Below are positions 1 to 7,632 of a DNA stretch of 64,000 bases, in pieces (positions within the stretch are counted from its first letter, which is position 1; each line of letters begins with the position of its first letter). The notes below the pieces were generated by a model. That model made no database searches and had not been told where the DNA came from. It saw only the letters and a program-made list of their open reading frames with translations. Made by a program: the position numbers and the translations under genes. Source of the stretch: Treponema sp. (lineage in GTDB: Bacteria > Spirochaetota > Spirochaetia > Treponematales > Treponemataceae); contig JAGBGX010000012.1 in NCBI GenBank assembly GCA_017935745.1, forward strand, positions 186,001 through 250,000, read 5' to 3'.

Positions 1-231
1 ATAGGACTAGACACAACAATGGATGACTGGATCGGAGAAGACCATCACAGCAAATGGGCTTGCAACAAAACCTACAAAGTATTTGGAATAAGCGCGGTGT
101 ATTGGGCAACAAAGTCCCTGCAGATTTGTGGAGAATTTGACAATGTGTTTATAAACTTTCCATATTACAGCAAGGAAGATATTGGGGAAAAGAATTATCG
201 CTTCTGCCTGGAACTAAAATACAATTTCTGA
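1..231 (+). CDS. Unidentified protein, C-terminal part only
   Basis: The reading frame is open at the window edge and ends with TGA after about 76 codons, so only a C-terminal end is visible. The piece contains IGLDTTMDDWIGEDHH and ends FCLELKYNF. It is aromatic-rich and shows no motif I can name. The next gene on the other strand is a broken glycosyltransferase, so a surface-polysaccharide role is possible, but that is only context. The ATG at 19 is in frame but is probably internal. Confidence 0.4.
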   Translation: MGLDTTMDDWIGEDHHSKWACNKTYKVFGISAVYWATKSLQICGEFDNVFINFPYYSKEDIGEKNYRFCLELKYNF

Positions 232-253
232 CAAAACGTTTTTCTTTGCACCC

Positions 254-670
254 TTATACAACAATGAACTGCCAGATATTGTTAACAAGACCTTTCTTAA
301 AGAAACGGTTTTTTATTAGAAAGCAGATACGAAAAAGTTTGTTTTTTTCAGAAAGCGAAACAAAGCCATTCATGATTTTCTGCTCCCTTTTTGAAAGCAT
401 ATCGTTGAAATAGTCGGCAAAAAATTCCGCATATAACTGCTTGCGGATGAAGTCTTTTTTCAGCACCTTGTATGATTCTTTGTACCGTGAAAACGAAATA
501 CCTTTCTTTATCATCTGTTTCAGAGTCCGCTTTTTAGCAATTCCTCCAGAAGTATTGCTTTCATGCTGGCGGTAAAGCAATGTCGGAACATCAATAAAAT
601 ACATCCTGCCAAAAAATACGGCGATGTGCGCAACAAAAATATCATGCATCTCTATTTTGTCTCTGTTCTT
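254..670 (-). pseudogene. Family 2 glycosyltransferase, C-terminal remnant
   Basis: The fragment reads KIEMHDIFVAHIAVFFGR followed by LLYRQHESNTSGG. This matches the acceptor-side motif of rhamnosyltransferase-like GT2 enzymes, where MHDWW and YRQHG..N are typical. The N-terminal nucleotide-sugar domain with its DxD motif is missing. The frame stays open up to about 670, where sequence of a serine recombinase on the opposite strand begins, so the gene seems cut by a rearrangement. The native function was presumably glycan assembly at the inner membrane. The assignment rests on one motif and the junction. Confidence 0.6.
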
Positions 671-671
671 T

Positions 672-1032
672 GCGGCAGTGGAAGACCGTCACGCAGGAAA
701 AGGGGGCGGACATCGTGGTTCTTGACATGCCGCTCCTCGACACGAGAAACCGGCACGACCTGCTCGGAACGCTCATCAGCGACCTTGTTCTCACGATTCT
801 CAGCTATGTCGCAGAGACCGAGCGCACGTTCATCAGGACAAGGCAGGCGGAAGGAATCGACGCGGCACGGAGGCGAGGCGTTCGGTTCGGACGGCCGAAG
901 CTGATTCTTCCGGAAAACTTTCAGGCTGAAAAATCACGGTACGAATCGGGAGAAATCACGCTTTCCCATGCCGCCCGGAACTGCGGAATGAGCCGCACCA
1001 CCTTCTGGGAAAAGGCGCGAGAACAAATATGA
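672..1032 (+). pseudogene. Serine recombinase (resolvase/invertase), N-terminally truncated
   Basis: The protein reads ADIVVLDMPLLDTR, then AETERTFIRTRQAEGI, then RRRGVRFGRPKL and a C-terminal helix-turn-helix ending SRTTFWEKAREQI. These are the late catalytic-domain, long E-helix and HTH segments of small serine recombinases of about 190-200 residues. The first ~70 residues, including the nucleophilic serine of the YxRVS motif, are absent. No convincing start exists, and the 5' boundary abuts the broken glycosyltransferase. It should be inactive. It marks an old mobile or invertible element in this strip. Confidence 0.8.
984..1025 (+). repeat. Direct repeat copy 1 (recombinase 3' end)
   Basis: These 42 bases match 1673-1714 with one mismatch (A at 1020, G at 1709). 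They encode GMSRTTFWEKARE at the end of the recombinase fragment. The two copies bracket the BrnT/BrnA pair. Confidence 0.9.
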
Positions 1033-1052
1033 GAGCTTTTTGTTGTTTCAAT

Positions 1053-1081
1053 TTGACATAATTTTATGTACATTATATTAT
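1053..1081 (+). promoter_or_regulatory. Sigma70-type promoter of brnTA
   Basis: TTGACA at 1053-1058 and TATTAT at 1076-1081 are 17 bases apart. Transcription would start about 10 bases before the brnT ATG at 1098, and AGAGG just before the ATG can act as ribosome binding site. Confidence 0.65.
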
Positions 1082-1097
1082 ATACACAAGAGGCTTT

Positions 1098-1379
1098 ATG
1101 ACATTTGAGTGGGACAACGTAAAGAACGAGAAGAATATAAGGAAGCACAAAATTCCATTCGATATCGCAGTCCGTGTCTTTGCTGATAAAAAGCGGATTG
1201 AAAAATGGGATTCAAAGCATTCTACAGCGGAAGAGGACAGGTTCTTTACCATCGGCATGGTCAGCGATTTGCTGTTTGTCGTTTTTACCGAAAGAAAAGA
1301 GAATATCAGGATAATTTCCGCAAGATACGCAAATCAGGAGGAAACGCATGAGTACTACAGTAACTATGACGCTCGATGA
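1098..1379 (+). CDS. brnT: BrnT family toxin (type II TA, RNase-like)
   Basis: This 93-residue protein begins MTFEWDNVKNEKNIRKHKI and continues FDIAVRVF, then RFFTIGMVSDLLFVVFTERKEN and IRIISAR. That is the standard BrnT pattern (F.WD..K...N..KHG..F, then IG, V.....R, RIISAR). BrnT proteins are small ribonuclease toxins with a RelE-like fold that act on RNA in the cytoplasm and are neutralised by BrnA. The length is normal. The 3' end overlaps the BrnA start by 32 bases, which fits coupled translation. Expression is probably autoregulated by the BrnA:BrnT complex at the promoter at 1053-1081. The module sits between two copies of a recombinase 3' end. Confidence 0.9.
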   Translation: MTFEWDNVKNEKNIRKHKIPFDIAVRVFADKKRIEKWDSKHSTAEEDRFFTIGMVSDLLFVVFTERKENIRIISARYANQEETHEYYSNYDAR

Positions 1380-1665
1380 AATAATGAATCTGCCGCCTCT
1401 GTCGGAACAGCAGAAAAAAGAGCTGGAAACTGCAAAAGACAGTAAAATAACGTATGATGAAGATTCGCCGGAAATGACTGCGGACGAACTGAAACAGTTC
1501 AAGCCATGGTACGAAGTTCACCCGGAATGGTACAAAGTAAAAAAGGCTGATATCCACCTTAAAATAGACATCGACATTCTCGAAGCATTAAAATCAAAGG
1601 GCAAAGGCTATCAGACAAGAATAAATGATATCCTGCGCAAGGCAGTTTCAACAGGGCAGTTCTGA
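1348..1665 (+). CDS. brnA: BrnA family antitoxin
   Basis: The start is set by a strong AGGAGG site lying inside the brnT end. The 105-residue product has an acidic N-terminal half, then the segment WYKVKKADIHLKIDIDILE followed by LKSKGKGYQTRINDILRKAV. The second segment is the BrnA ribbon-helix-helix DNA-binding region: a beta strand, then the G-x-G-Y-Q-T-R-I-N motif. BrnA binds and blocks BrnT and represses the operon. Order toxin then antitoxin with an overlap is usual for this family. Confidence 0.9.
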   Translation: MSTTVTMTLDEIMNLPPLSEQQKKELETAKDSKITYDEDSPEMTADELKQFKPWYEVHPEWYKVKKADIHLKIDIDILEALKSKGKGYQTRINDILRKAVSTGQF

Positions 1666-1672
1666 CAGACAC

Positions 1673-1714
1673 CGGAATGAGCCGCACCACCTTCTGGGAA
1701 AAGGCGCGGGAACA
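1673..1714 (+). repeat. Direct repeat copy 2 (recombinase 3' end)
   Basis: This is a second copy of bases 984-1025, starting 7 bases after the brnA stop. It again reads GMSRTTFWEKARE and then continues differently (QKKLIPPYQ). It suggests the TA pair arrived by, or caused, duplication of the recombinase gene end. Confidence 0.9.
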
Positions 1715-1762
1715 GAAAAAACTGATTCCGCCATATCAGAACATATCCCCCAAGAAAAATGT

Positions 1763-1829
1763 GAAGTTTTTAAAAACTTCCCCTATAAAAGTGTAAAATA
1801 TCGTTGTATTTCCCCTAAAAAAGTGTTAT
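1763..1829 (+). promoter_or_regulatory. Palindrome and repeated boxes upstream of the ATPase gene
   Basis: Bases 1763-1780 form a perfect palindrome, GAAGTTTTTAAAAACTTC. Two near-identical boxes follow, CCCCTATAAAAGTGT at 1780-1794 and CCCCTAAAAAAGTGT at 1812-1826, the second ending just before the gene. A TTGTAT/TATTGT pair with 17-base spacing (1804-1809, 1827-1832) ends 7 bases before the ATG. The boxes may be operator sites for the ATPase gene or its regulator. Confidence 0.4.
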
Positions 1830-1839
1830 TGTTTTCGAT

Positions 1840-3150
1840 ATGAAACGTGAGCTGTACAAAAAGCTGCTGGAATGGAAGCATTCGCCTGACAGAAAGCCGC
1901 TTGTCCTTGAGGGAGCGCGTCAGGTCGGAAAGACATGGCTTTTGAAAGAGTTCGGCGGAAGTGAATATGAAAATCTGGTCTACATAAACTGCGACAATAA
2001 TCCGCAGATGCACTCTCTTTTTTCAGATTTCGATACAAAGCGCATTTTCCGCGGGCTTTCCGCCATAGCAGGGCAAAGCATAACGCCGGGAAAGACGCTG
2101 GTTATCCTTGATGAGGTGCAGGAAGTTCCGCTTGCGCTGACGGCGCTCAAGTATTTCTGCGAGGATGCTCCGGAGCAGCATATCGCCGTCGCAGGCTCCC
2201 TGCTCGGTCTGAAAGTCCATTCCAGCACAGGCTTTCCTGTCGGAAAGACGGACAGCCTTGTGCTGTATCCGCTTTCATTCATGGAATTCCTCCGCGCAAT
2301 GGGAAAAAACATCCTCATTGAACGCATACAAAGCCGCGCGTGGGAAGAACTGAACATGCTTTCCCCACAGCTGACGGAACTGCTCAGGCAGTACTACTTT
2401 ACCGGCGGAATGCCTGAGGTTGTACTGACTTATATTGAAACGCAGGATCTTCAGAAAGTCAGGCGCAGGCAGAAGGACATCCTTTCCGGCTATGAACGTG
2501 ATTTTTCAAAGCATGCGCCGGCAAAAGACGTTCCGAAAATCAACCTTGTGTGGAAGTCCGTTCCGTCTCAGCTTGCAAAGGAGAACAAAAAATTCATATA
2601 CGGCGCGCTGAAGTCCGGCGGACGCGCGAAAGAATTTGAGAACGCAATACAGTGGCTGGAGGATGCCGGTCTCGTTCATAAGGTCTGCCGCGTTTCAAAG
2701 ATGAGCACCCCGCTGAAATTCTATGAAAAGTTTGAATGCTTCAAGTTGTTTGCAAACGACCTTGGACTGCTTGGTGCTATGGCGGATGCTCCGGCATCGG
2801 AGATTCTTATCGGAAACAACGCCTTTTCAAATTACAAGGGCAGCTTCACGGAACAGTATGTTGCGCAACAGTTTTTCAGCACGTGCGGAAAAGATCTGTT
2901 TTACTATGCAAACGAAAACTCAACGCTGGAAATCGACTTTGTGTTCCAGTCATCAGGTGTCTTTCCGACCGAAGTAAAAGCAGAGGAGAACCTCAGGTCA
3001 AAGAGCCTTTCAACAGTACTCAAGTCCGATCCTGCTTTGCACGGAATCAGGTTCTCCATGTCGAACTACAAAAAGCAGGAGCAGATGGAAAATGTCCCGC
3101 TTCCGCTCGTGGAGGAATTCCTGAAGTCAGTACAGGAAACCGAACTGTGA
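1840..3150 (+). CDS. AAA-type ATPase with DUF4143 C-terminal domain
   Basis: The 436-residue protein starts MKRELYKKLLEWK and has Walker A GARQVGKTW at about residues 25-33 and Walker B LVILDEVQ at about residues 88-95. AGSLLGL follows and then PLSFMEFL. This is the AAA_14 plus DUF4143 family, whose C-terminal half resembles a PD-(D/E)xK nuclease; here EIDFVFQ and FPTEVKAEE fit that core. Family members occur in many copies in host-associated bacteria and their role is not settled. The length is normal for the family and the frame is intact. No Shine-Dalgarno is visible. It is a single-gene unit between the TA module and the glycan genes. Confidence 0.85.
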   Translation: MKRELYKKLLEWKHSPDRKPLVLEGARQVGKTWLLKEFGGSEYENLVYINCDNNPQMHSLFSDFDTKRIFRGLSAIAGQSITPGKTLVILDEVQEVPLALTALKYFCEDAPEQHIAVAGSLLGLKVHSSTGFPVGKTDSLVLYPLSFMEFLRAMGKNILIERIQSRAWEELNMLSPQLTELLRQYYFTGGMPEVVLTYIETQDLQKVRRRQKDILSGYERDFSKHAPAKDVPKINLVWKSVPSQLAKENKKFIYGALKSGGRAKEFENAIQWLEDAGLVHKVCRVSKMSTPLKFYEKFECFKLFANDLGLLGAMADAPASEILIGNNAFSNYKGSFTEQYVAQQFFSTCGKDLFYYANENSTLEIDFVFQSSGVFPTEVKAEENLRSKSLSTVLKSDPALHGIRFSMSNYKKQEQMENVPLPLVEEFLKSVQETEL

Positions 3151-3210
3151 TTTTCATTTCTCTGTAGCCAAACTATGCTTTTTATGGTAAAATAATATTT
3201 AATACTAATG

Positions 3211-3234
3211 TCCGGAAACGTGTGCTTTTCCGGA
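3211..3234 (+). promoter_or_regulatory. Leader stem-loop before the Stealth gene
   Basis: TCCGGAAA at 3211-3218 pairs perfectly with TTTCCGGA at 3227-3234 around an 8-base loop. The hairpin lies between a TAATACT -10-like box (3200-3206) and the start at 3247, so it would be in the 5' leader. Confidence 0.45.
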
Positions 3235-3246
3235 CGGAACTTTTTT

Positions 3247-4254
3247 ATGAAAAAACACAATGACATCGACTTTGTGATTCCGTGGGTTGACGGAAGCGAC
3301 CCGGAATGGATTGCGGAATTCAACAAATACGCGCCAAAAGAAAACCGACGCGAAACGGATGCCGGCGAGCAACGCTACCGCGACTACGGGCTTCTGCGCT
3401 ACTGGTTCCGCGGCGTCGAGAAGTTCGCGCCGTGGGTGCGCACGGTTCATTTTGTTACCTGCGGACAGAAGCCTGACTGGCTGAACCTTGACGCGCCGAA
3501 GCTGCACTGGGTGAAGCATTCCGATTACATTCCGCAGGAATACCTGCCCGTGTTCAGCTCCCATCCGATTGAACTGTATATGCACAAAATTCCCGGGCTG
3601 GCGGAGCAGTTCGTTTACTTCAACGATGACTTTTTCCTAACCGCGCCGGTGGAACAGGACTTCTTCTTCAGGAACGGACTGCCGCGGGACAGCGCGGTGA
3701 TGGAAGTCAAATCCTCCGGCGAGCTTCCGATGCTCGGAATCAACTTCAACAACCTGAACATTATAAACGCTCATTTCAGCAAGCGTTCCGTCATGCGGAA
3801 GAATTTCCTCAAGTGGCTCTCCCCGCGGTACGGCAGACACCTGTGGAAGAACATCAGCCTGCTGCCGTGGCCGAAATTCTGCGGATTCATGAATCCGCAC
3901 ATGCCGCAGCCGTTCACCAGAAGCTGCATCGAGGAAGTCTGGAACCACTGTCCAGAAAAACTGGAGGAAACAATGACGCGCCGCTTCCGAAGCCCGTTCG
4001 ATGTGAACCAGTGGCTCTTCCGGCACTGGGCGCTGTGCAGCGGGACGTTCGCTCCCGTCCATCCGGCAAAAGGCAGTCGGTGCTTCGACCTGACCGATGG
4101 AAACGCCGCAGAAATCGCCGGCTGCATACGGAGCCAGACATATAAGGAAATTGTCATAAATGACTCGGAGCTGAACGACTTTGATACCGCAATGGGAAAA
4201 ATCAGGGACGCCTTCGAGGAAATCCTGCCGGACAAGTCGGCGTTTGAAAAGTGA
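3247..4254 (+). CDS. Stealth family sugar-phosphate transferase
   Basis: The product is 335 residues from the ATG at 3247. An upstream ATG at 3208 is in frame but lies in the leader hairpin region and has no ribosome site. The first Stealth block is clear: DIDFVIPWVDGSDPEW, then RYRDYGLLRYWFRGVEKFAPW. The second block is FVYFNDDFFL, containing the acidic catalytic motif, and GELPMLGINFNN with FMNPHMPQPF follow. Stealth proteins move hexose-1-phosphate from a UDP-sugar to a glycan, as in capsule synthesis and GlcNAc-1-phosphotransferase. The role here is building a phosphodiester-linked surface polysaccharide. The gene stands alone between accessory genes. Confidence 0.9.
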   Translation: MKKHNDIDFVIPWVDGSDPEWIAEFNKYAPKENRRETDAGEQRYRDYGLLRYWFRGVEKFAPWVRTVHFVTCGQKPDWLNLDAPKLHWVKHSDYIPQEYLPVFSSHPIELYMHKIPGLAEQFVYFNDDFFLTAPVEQDFFFRNGLPRDSAVMEVKSSGELPMLGINFNNLNIINAHFSKRSVMRKNFLKWLSPRYGRHLWKNISLLPWPKFCGFMNPHMPQPFTRSCIEEVWNHCPEKLEETMTRRFRSPFDVNQWLFRHWALCSGTFAPVHPAKGSRCFDLTDGNAAEIAGCIRSQTYKEIVINDSELNDFDTAMGKIRDAFEEILPDKSAFEK

Positions 4255-4272
4255 GGCTGTTCGCAGCGGAAA

Positions 4273-4491
4273 CATTATAAGCATAACGGAAGCTGTTTGC
4301 AGACTACTGTATAAACAGCTTCCATATCCTACAGCATTTCCGCTTGTGGAGAAAAGCAAAAAATGCTATGAAAATATGCAGCAAAGCTTCAGAAAGACAC
4401 ATTTTCTTTGATTCCTGACGACAAACGCACAAATGATGAAATTTTCTCAAAAGCATTTGAAACGGCGGACAAGTCATTATTTGAGAAATAG
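4273..4491 (+). pseudogene. Possible remnant of a second Stealth-like gene 3' end
   Basis: Two adjacent frames carry coherent sequence. One reads LYKQLPYPTAFPLVEKSKK; the other ends IFSKAFETADKSLFEK before TAG at 4489-4491. The last part resembles the end of the intact Stealth protein just upstream (RDAFEEILPDKSAFEK). This looks like a decayed, frameshifted 3' end of a paralogue. Evidence is short, so the call is tentative. Confidence 0.4.
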
Positions 4492-4506
4492 TAGGAATTT
4501 TTCTCC

Positions 4507-4569
4507 TTCCCGTTCGGGAAAAAGAATACAAAAATTATCTGCAATAAACTGGATTTTCCCGTTCGGGAA
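4507..4569 (+). promoter_or_regulatory. Two operator-like inverted repeats before hipBA
   Basis: TTCCCGTTCGGGAA occurs at 4507-4520 and again at 4556-4569. The arms TTCCCG and CGGGAA are perfectly complementary around TT. The second copy sits directly upstream of the -10 box at 4573-4578. HipB proteins bind such paired palindromes to repress their own operon, so these are the probable operators. Confidence 0.75.
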
Positions 4570-4572
4570 TGT

Positions 4573-4578
4573 TATAAT
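4573..4578 (+). promoter_or_regulatory. -10 box of hipBA, 6 bases from the ATG
   Basis: A perfect TATAAT ends 6 bases before the hipB ATG at 4585. Initiation at the usual distance would begin at or next to the A of the ATG, giving a leaderless mRNA. No Shine-Dalgarno is present. Confidence 0.65.
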
Positions 4579-4584
4579 TGACCT

Positions 4585-4824
4585 ATGAGCATTTTATCTG
4601 TCGATTCAATTTCAAAGCTAATAAAAGAACGTCGACTTGCGCTTGGCCTAACTCAATCAGACACTGCGGCCATGTGTAATGTGGGGCTACGTTTTTTCTC
4701 GGAACTTGAAAACGGAAAGAACTCGCTTCAAATCGGAAAAGTGCTGCACTGCATGGAAATGCTTGGAATAAATCTGCACGCAGTGTACCGCGAAAACGAC
4801 ACGGAGAAAAACAATGACGCTTAA
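4585..4824 (+). CDS. hipB: HipB-like antitoxin, HTH transcriptional regulator
   Basis: The 79-residue protein has a Cro/CI-type helix-turn-helix: ISKLIKERRLALGLTQSDTA, then VGLRFFSELENGK. This is the usual HipB/XRE layout. It neutralises the HipA kinase and represses the operon, probably through the two palindromes at 4507-4569. The 3' end overlaps hipA by 11 bases, so translation is coupled. Confidence 0.88.
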   Translation: MSILSVDSISKLIKERRLALGLTQSDTAAMCNVGLRFFSELENGKNSLQIGKVLHCMEMLGINLHAVYRENDTEKNNDA

Positions 4825-6052
4825 TGTTTTTTTCGGAGACAAAAAGGCAGGTTCTCTGCAATCAACGGAAGACCGTGGAGTTGTTTTTTTCTATGACAGT
4901 TTATACCTTACGGATAAAAATGCAATTCAGCTTTCGGCATCACTTCCATTGCAAGAAAAAGAATTCAGCCAAAAAGAAGCACTTCCATTCTTTTCAGGGC
5001 TTCTGCCGGAAGAGAACTCACGAAAAAAAATAGCGGATTATCTTCACATTTCAGAAACAAGCACTTTCAAACTGCTTGAAGCGTTGGGCGGTGAGTGTGC
5101 AGGTCTTATAACAATTTCTTCCGAAGAAAATCCTGTTCCACCTGAACAAAATTATAAACTCGATTCTAGCAATTATGAGCCTCTCGATGAAAACCGCCTT
5201 TGTAAATTCATAGAAAACAGCACTGTTCGCCCTTTGATAATAGCCGATGACAAACTCCGGCTTTCCCTTGCCGGTGCGCAGGAAAAAATCGCGCTTGCAA
5301 ATCTGAACGGAAAATGGTGTCTGCCGCTGCATGGCTCTCCTTCAACTCATATTTTAAAGCCGACACGCAGTGGTATTTTTTCAACGCTTGCTATGAATGA
5401 ATATATCTGCATGAAACTTGCGGAAAATTTTGGGCTGACTGTTCCTCATACAGACTTGCTGAACATTGATGGGAAAGATGTTCTTGTTGTTGAGCGTTAC
5501 GACAGAATAAAAAAAGAAAATTCTATTCAACGGCTTCATCAGGAAGATTTTTGCCAGGCTCTGGGAATCATGAGCACTTCAAAATATCAAAATGACGGTG
5601 GACCTGGAATTGCGGATATTTTTCAGAAAATCAGAAAAGAATGCAGTGTTCCCGCAAAGGAAATTCAAACATTTTTAAAATATGCAGTCTTTAATTTTCT
5701 CATCGGAAACTGTGACAGCCACGGCAAAAACTATTCGCTTCTTTATAAAAAGAACACAACTGAACTTGCACCTTTGTATGATGCTGTTTCCACGCTGATG
5801 TATCCTGAACTTACTGAAAAACTTTCTATGAAAATCGGCAGCCATTATGAGATCAGAAAAGTTACAAGAGAAGATTTTTCTATGCTTGCAGAATCTGTGG
5901 ATATAAAAACATCAGTTTTTACAGGCATATTTGACGACTTCAGAAAAAAAAGCGGCAGAGTTTTTGAAAAACTGAGAAATGACAATAAAGTCAATAAAGA
6001 AGTCTTAGAAAAAATTCTTGTGATTTTTTCTTCATTTGAAAAAATAATGTAG
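4814..6052 (+). CDS. hipA: HipA-like serine/threonine kinase toxin
   Basis: The 412-residue protein has the HipA N-terminal domain (ALPFFSGLLPEENSRKKIA) and the kinase core. The autophosphorylation/ejection loop reads RLSLAGAQEKIAL, the ATP-binding segment STHILKPT, the catalytic loop IGNCDSHGKNYSLL and the metal-binding segment LAPLYDAVS. In E. coli, HipA phosphorylates glutamyl-tRNA synthetase and causes persistence; substrates of other HipA kinases differ. Length and motifs are complete, so it should be active. It follows hipB with an 11-base overlap. The gene is somewhat AT-richer than the glycan genes on each side. Confidence 0.9.
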   Translation: MTLNVFFGDKKAGSLQSTEDRGVVFFYDSLYLTDKNAIQLSASLPLQEKEFSQKEALPFFSGLLPEENSRKKIADYLHISETSTFKLLEALGGECAGLITISSEENPVPPEQNYKLDSSNYEPLDENRLCKFIENSTVRPLIIADDKLRLSLAGAQEKIALANLNGKWCLPLHGSPSTHILKPTRSGIFSTLAMNEYICMKLAENFGLTVPHTDLLNIDGKDVLVVERYDRIKKENSIQRLHQEDFCQALGIMSTSKYQNDGGPGIADIFQKIRKECSVPAKEIQTFLKYAVFNFLIGNCDSHGKNYSLLYKKNTTELAPLYDAVSTLMYPELTEKLSMKIGSHYEIRKVTREDFSMLAESVDIKTSVFTGIFDDFRKKSGRVFEKLRNDNKVNKEVLEKILVIFSSFEKIM

Positions 6053-6158
6053 GAATATCATTATCAATTTTATTGCCCCCTCACACTTCTCATGCAAAAA
6101 AAATCCATGCCACAGTTTTTCATTCTTTAGCCATATTTTCCTTTTTTATATAAAATAG

Positions 6159-6164
6159 TATACT
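6159..6164 (+). promoter_or_regulatory. -10 box of the flippase gene, 7 bases from the ATG
   Basis: TATACT ends 7 bases before the ATG at 6172 and no Shine-Dalgarno is present, so the transcript is probably leaderless. No good -35 is seen. Confidence 0.5.
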
Positions 6165-6171
6165 GAATTTC

Positions 6172-7632
6172 ATGGCAGTTCAATCCCTCAAGAAAAACGC
6201 GGTCTTCAACTTTATCAAGGCGCTGGCAAATTTTGCGTTTCCTCTTATCACATTTCCCTACGCCTCGCGGGTTCTCATGCCGGACGGAATCGGGAAAATC
6301 AACTTCGTCAATTCCATCATCGAATACTTTGTGCTGATTGCGGAGCTTGGCGTAGGCTCCTATGCCGCGCGGGAGGCCGCCAAAATCCGCGATGACAAGG
6401 CAAGGCTCAACGCCTTCAGCCGCGACATTTTCTGCCTAAACCTGATTTCCACGGCGGCGGCATTCCTGCTGCTCATCGCCGCAATGCTCTTCGTGCCGAA
6501 ATTCAGCGCGTACCGGCCGCTCTTTGTCATCTGCTCGGCGAAAATCCTCTTTTCCTCGACGGGAATGAACTGGCTGTTCACGGCGTTCGAGGAATTCAAG
6601 TACATAACGGTGCGCTCCATCCTGTTCCAGTGCGTGTGCCTTGCGTTCCTGTTTGTCTTTGTGCGCAAGCCCGACGACTACCTGTACTACGGGGCGATGG
6701 GCGTCATTTCGTATATCGGCCCGAACATCCTGAATATTTTCTACTCGCGGAAATTCATAAACCTGTTCTCGCAGTCCAGAATACACATCAGAAAGCACAT
6801 CAAGCCTGTCATGGTTTTCTTCGGAACTGACTGCGCCACAAAGCTCCATACGGCTATCGATGCCGTCATCCTCGGCTTTATGATGAGCGACACCGCCGTG
6901 GGCTACTATTCGGCGGCAAGCAAGATAAACCGGATTATCTATCTGGTGATTGCGACAACGCTCAGCACCTTCATGCCGCGCGGCTCGTACTACCTTGAAA
7001 ACGGCAGACACGGAGAGTACAGGAAAATGGCTCACAAATGCGAGAGCCTCACCGTGTTCTTTGCGCTTCCCGCCTCTGCAGGCCTGTTCCTGCTTGCAGA
7101 GCCGCTCCTTGTGCTGTTCTGCGGAGAGCAGTACCTTCCGGCCGTGAGCACGATGAAAGTGCTCTGCCCCATCATCTTTGTGCTTGCGTTCGGGACGTTC
7201 CTGAACCAGGTCGTCATTGTTCCGCAGCGGAAGGAAAAAATCGGCCTCATATCCCAGATAGTCGCAGTATTCTTAAACATATCGCTGAACCTGCTGTTCA
7301 TTCCAATCTGGGGTGTGTTCGGAGCGGCGCTTGCCACGCTGATTGTAGAGTCGGTGATAACGCTCATCAAGGCAATATACTGCTTCAGGAGCATCGCATC
7401 CGCAGCTGTCGCACGGGAAGCCGCAAAAGCTGCTTTCGGCACGTTGGTCATGGGAGCAGCCGTTGTTTTCATAGCGGGCAGGACGGAACAGCTGTGGCTG
7501 CAAATACTGACGGCAGTTCCCTGCGGAATAATTCTGTACGGCATCATGATGCTTGTGCTGCGCCATGAAACGGCACTGGCTGCGCTCTCAGCGGTAAAGG
7601 CGCGCCTTGCACGGAAACACAGCGATGGATAG
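6172..7632 (+). CDS. Wzx-type polysaccharide flippase (MATE-like/MVF superfamily)
   Basis: This 486-residue multi-spanning membrane protein starts LKKNAVFNFIKALANFAFPL, then PYASRVLMPDGIGKINFVNS. That N-terminus is characteristic of RfbX/Wzx O-antigen and oligosaccharide flippases. About 12-14 hydrophobic helices follow, with the usual internal LSTFMPRGSYYLENG and VVIVPQRKEK segments. It would flip undecaprenyl-linked repeat units to the outer face of the inner membrane. It has no linked polymerase in the immediate vicinity. Neighbouring genes for sugar transfer (Stealth, LicD, Caps_synth) are the likely partners. Confidence 0.9.
   Translation: MAVQSLKKNAVFNFIKALANFAFPLITFPYASRVLMPDGIGKINFVNSIIEYFVLIAELGVGSYAAREAAKIRDDKARLNAFSRDIFCLNLISTAAAFLLLIAAMLFVPKFSAYRPLFVICSAKILFSSTGMNWLFTAFEEFKYITVRSILFQCVCLAFLFVFVRKPDDYLYYGAMGVISYIGPNILNIFYSRKFINLFSQSRIHIRKHIKPVMVFFGTDCATKLHTAIDAVILGFMMSDTAVGYYSAASKINRIIYLVIATTLSTFMPRGSYYLENGRHGEYRKMAHKCESLTVFFALPASAGLFLLAEPLLVLFCGEQYLPAVSTMKVLCPIIFVLAFGTFLNQVVIVPQRKEKIGLISQIVAVFLNISLNLLFIPIWGVFGAALATLIVESVITLIKAIYCFRSIASAAVAREAAKAAFGTLVMGAAVVFIAGRTEQLWLQILTAVPCGIILYGIMMLVLRHETALAALSAVKARLARKHSDG

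Noticed and set aside
563-904. Long plus-strand frame crossing the glycosyltransferase/recombinase junction
   Set aside because: It is out of frame with both genes and has Arg/Ser-rich text typical of a shadow frame.
672-1032. Active invertase controlling an invertible promoter
   Set aside because: The catalytic serine part is missing and no flanking inverted repeats were seen.
3637-4359. 240-codon frame antisense to the Stealth gene
   Set aside because: It mirrors the GC-rich Stealth coding sequence and shows no family motif.
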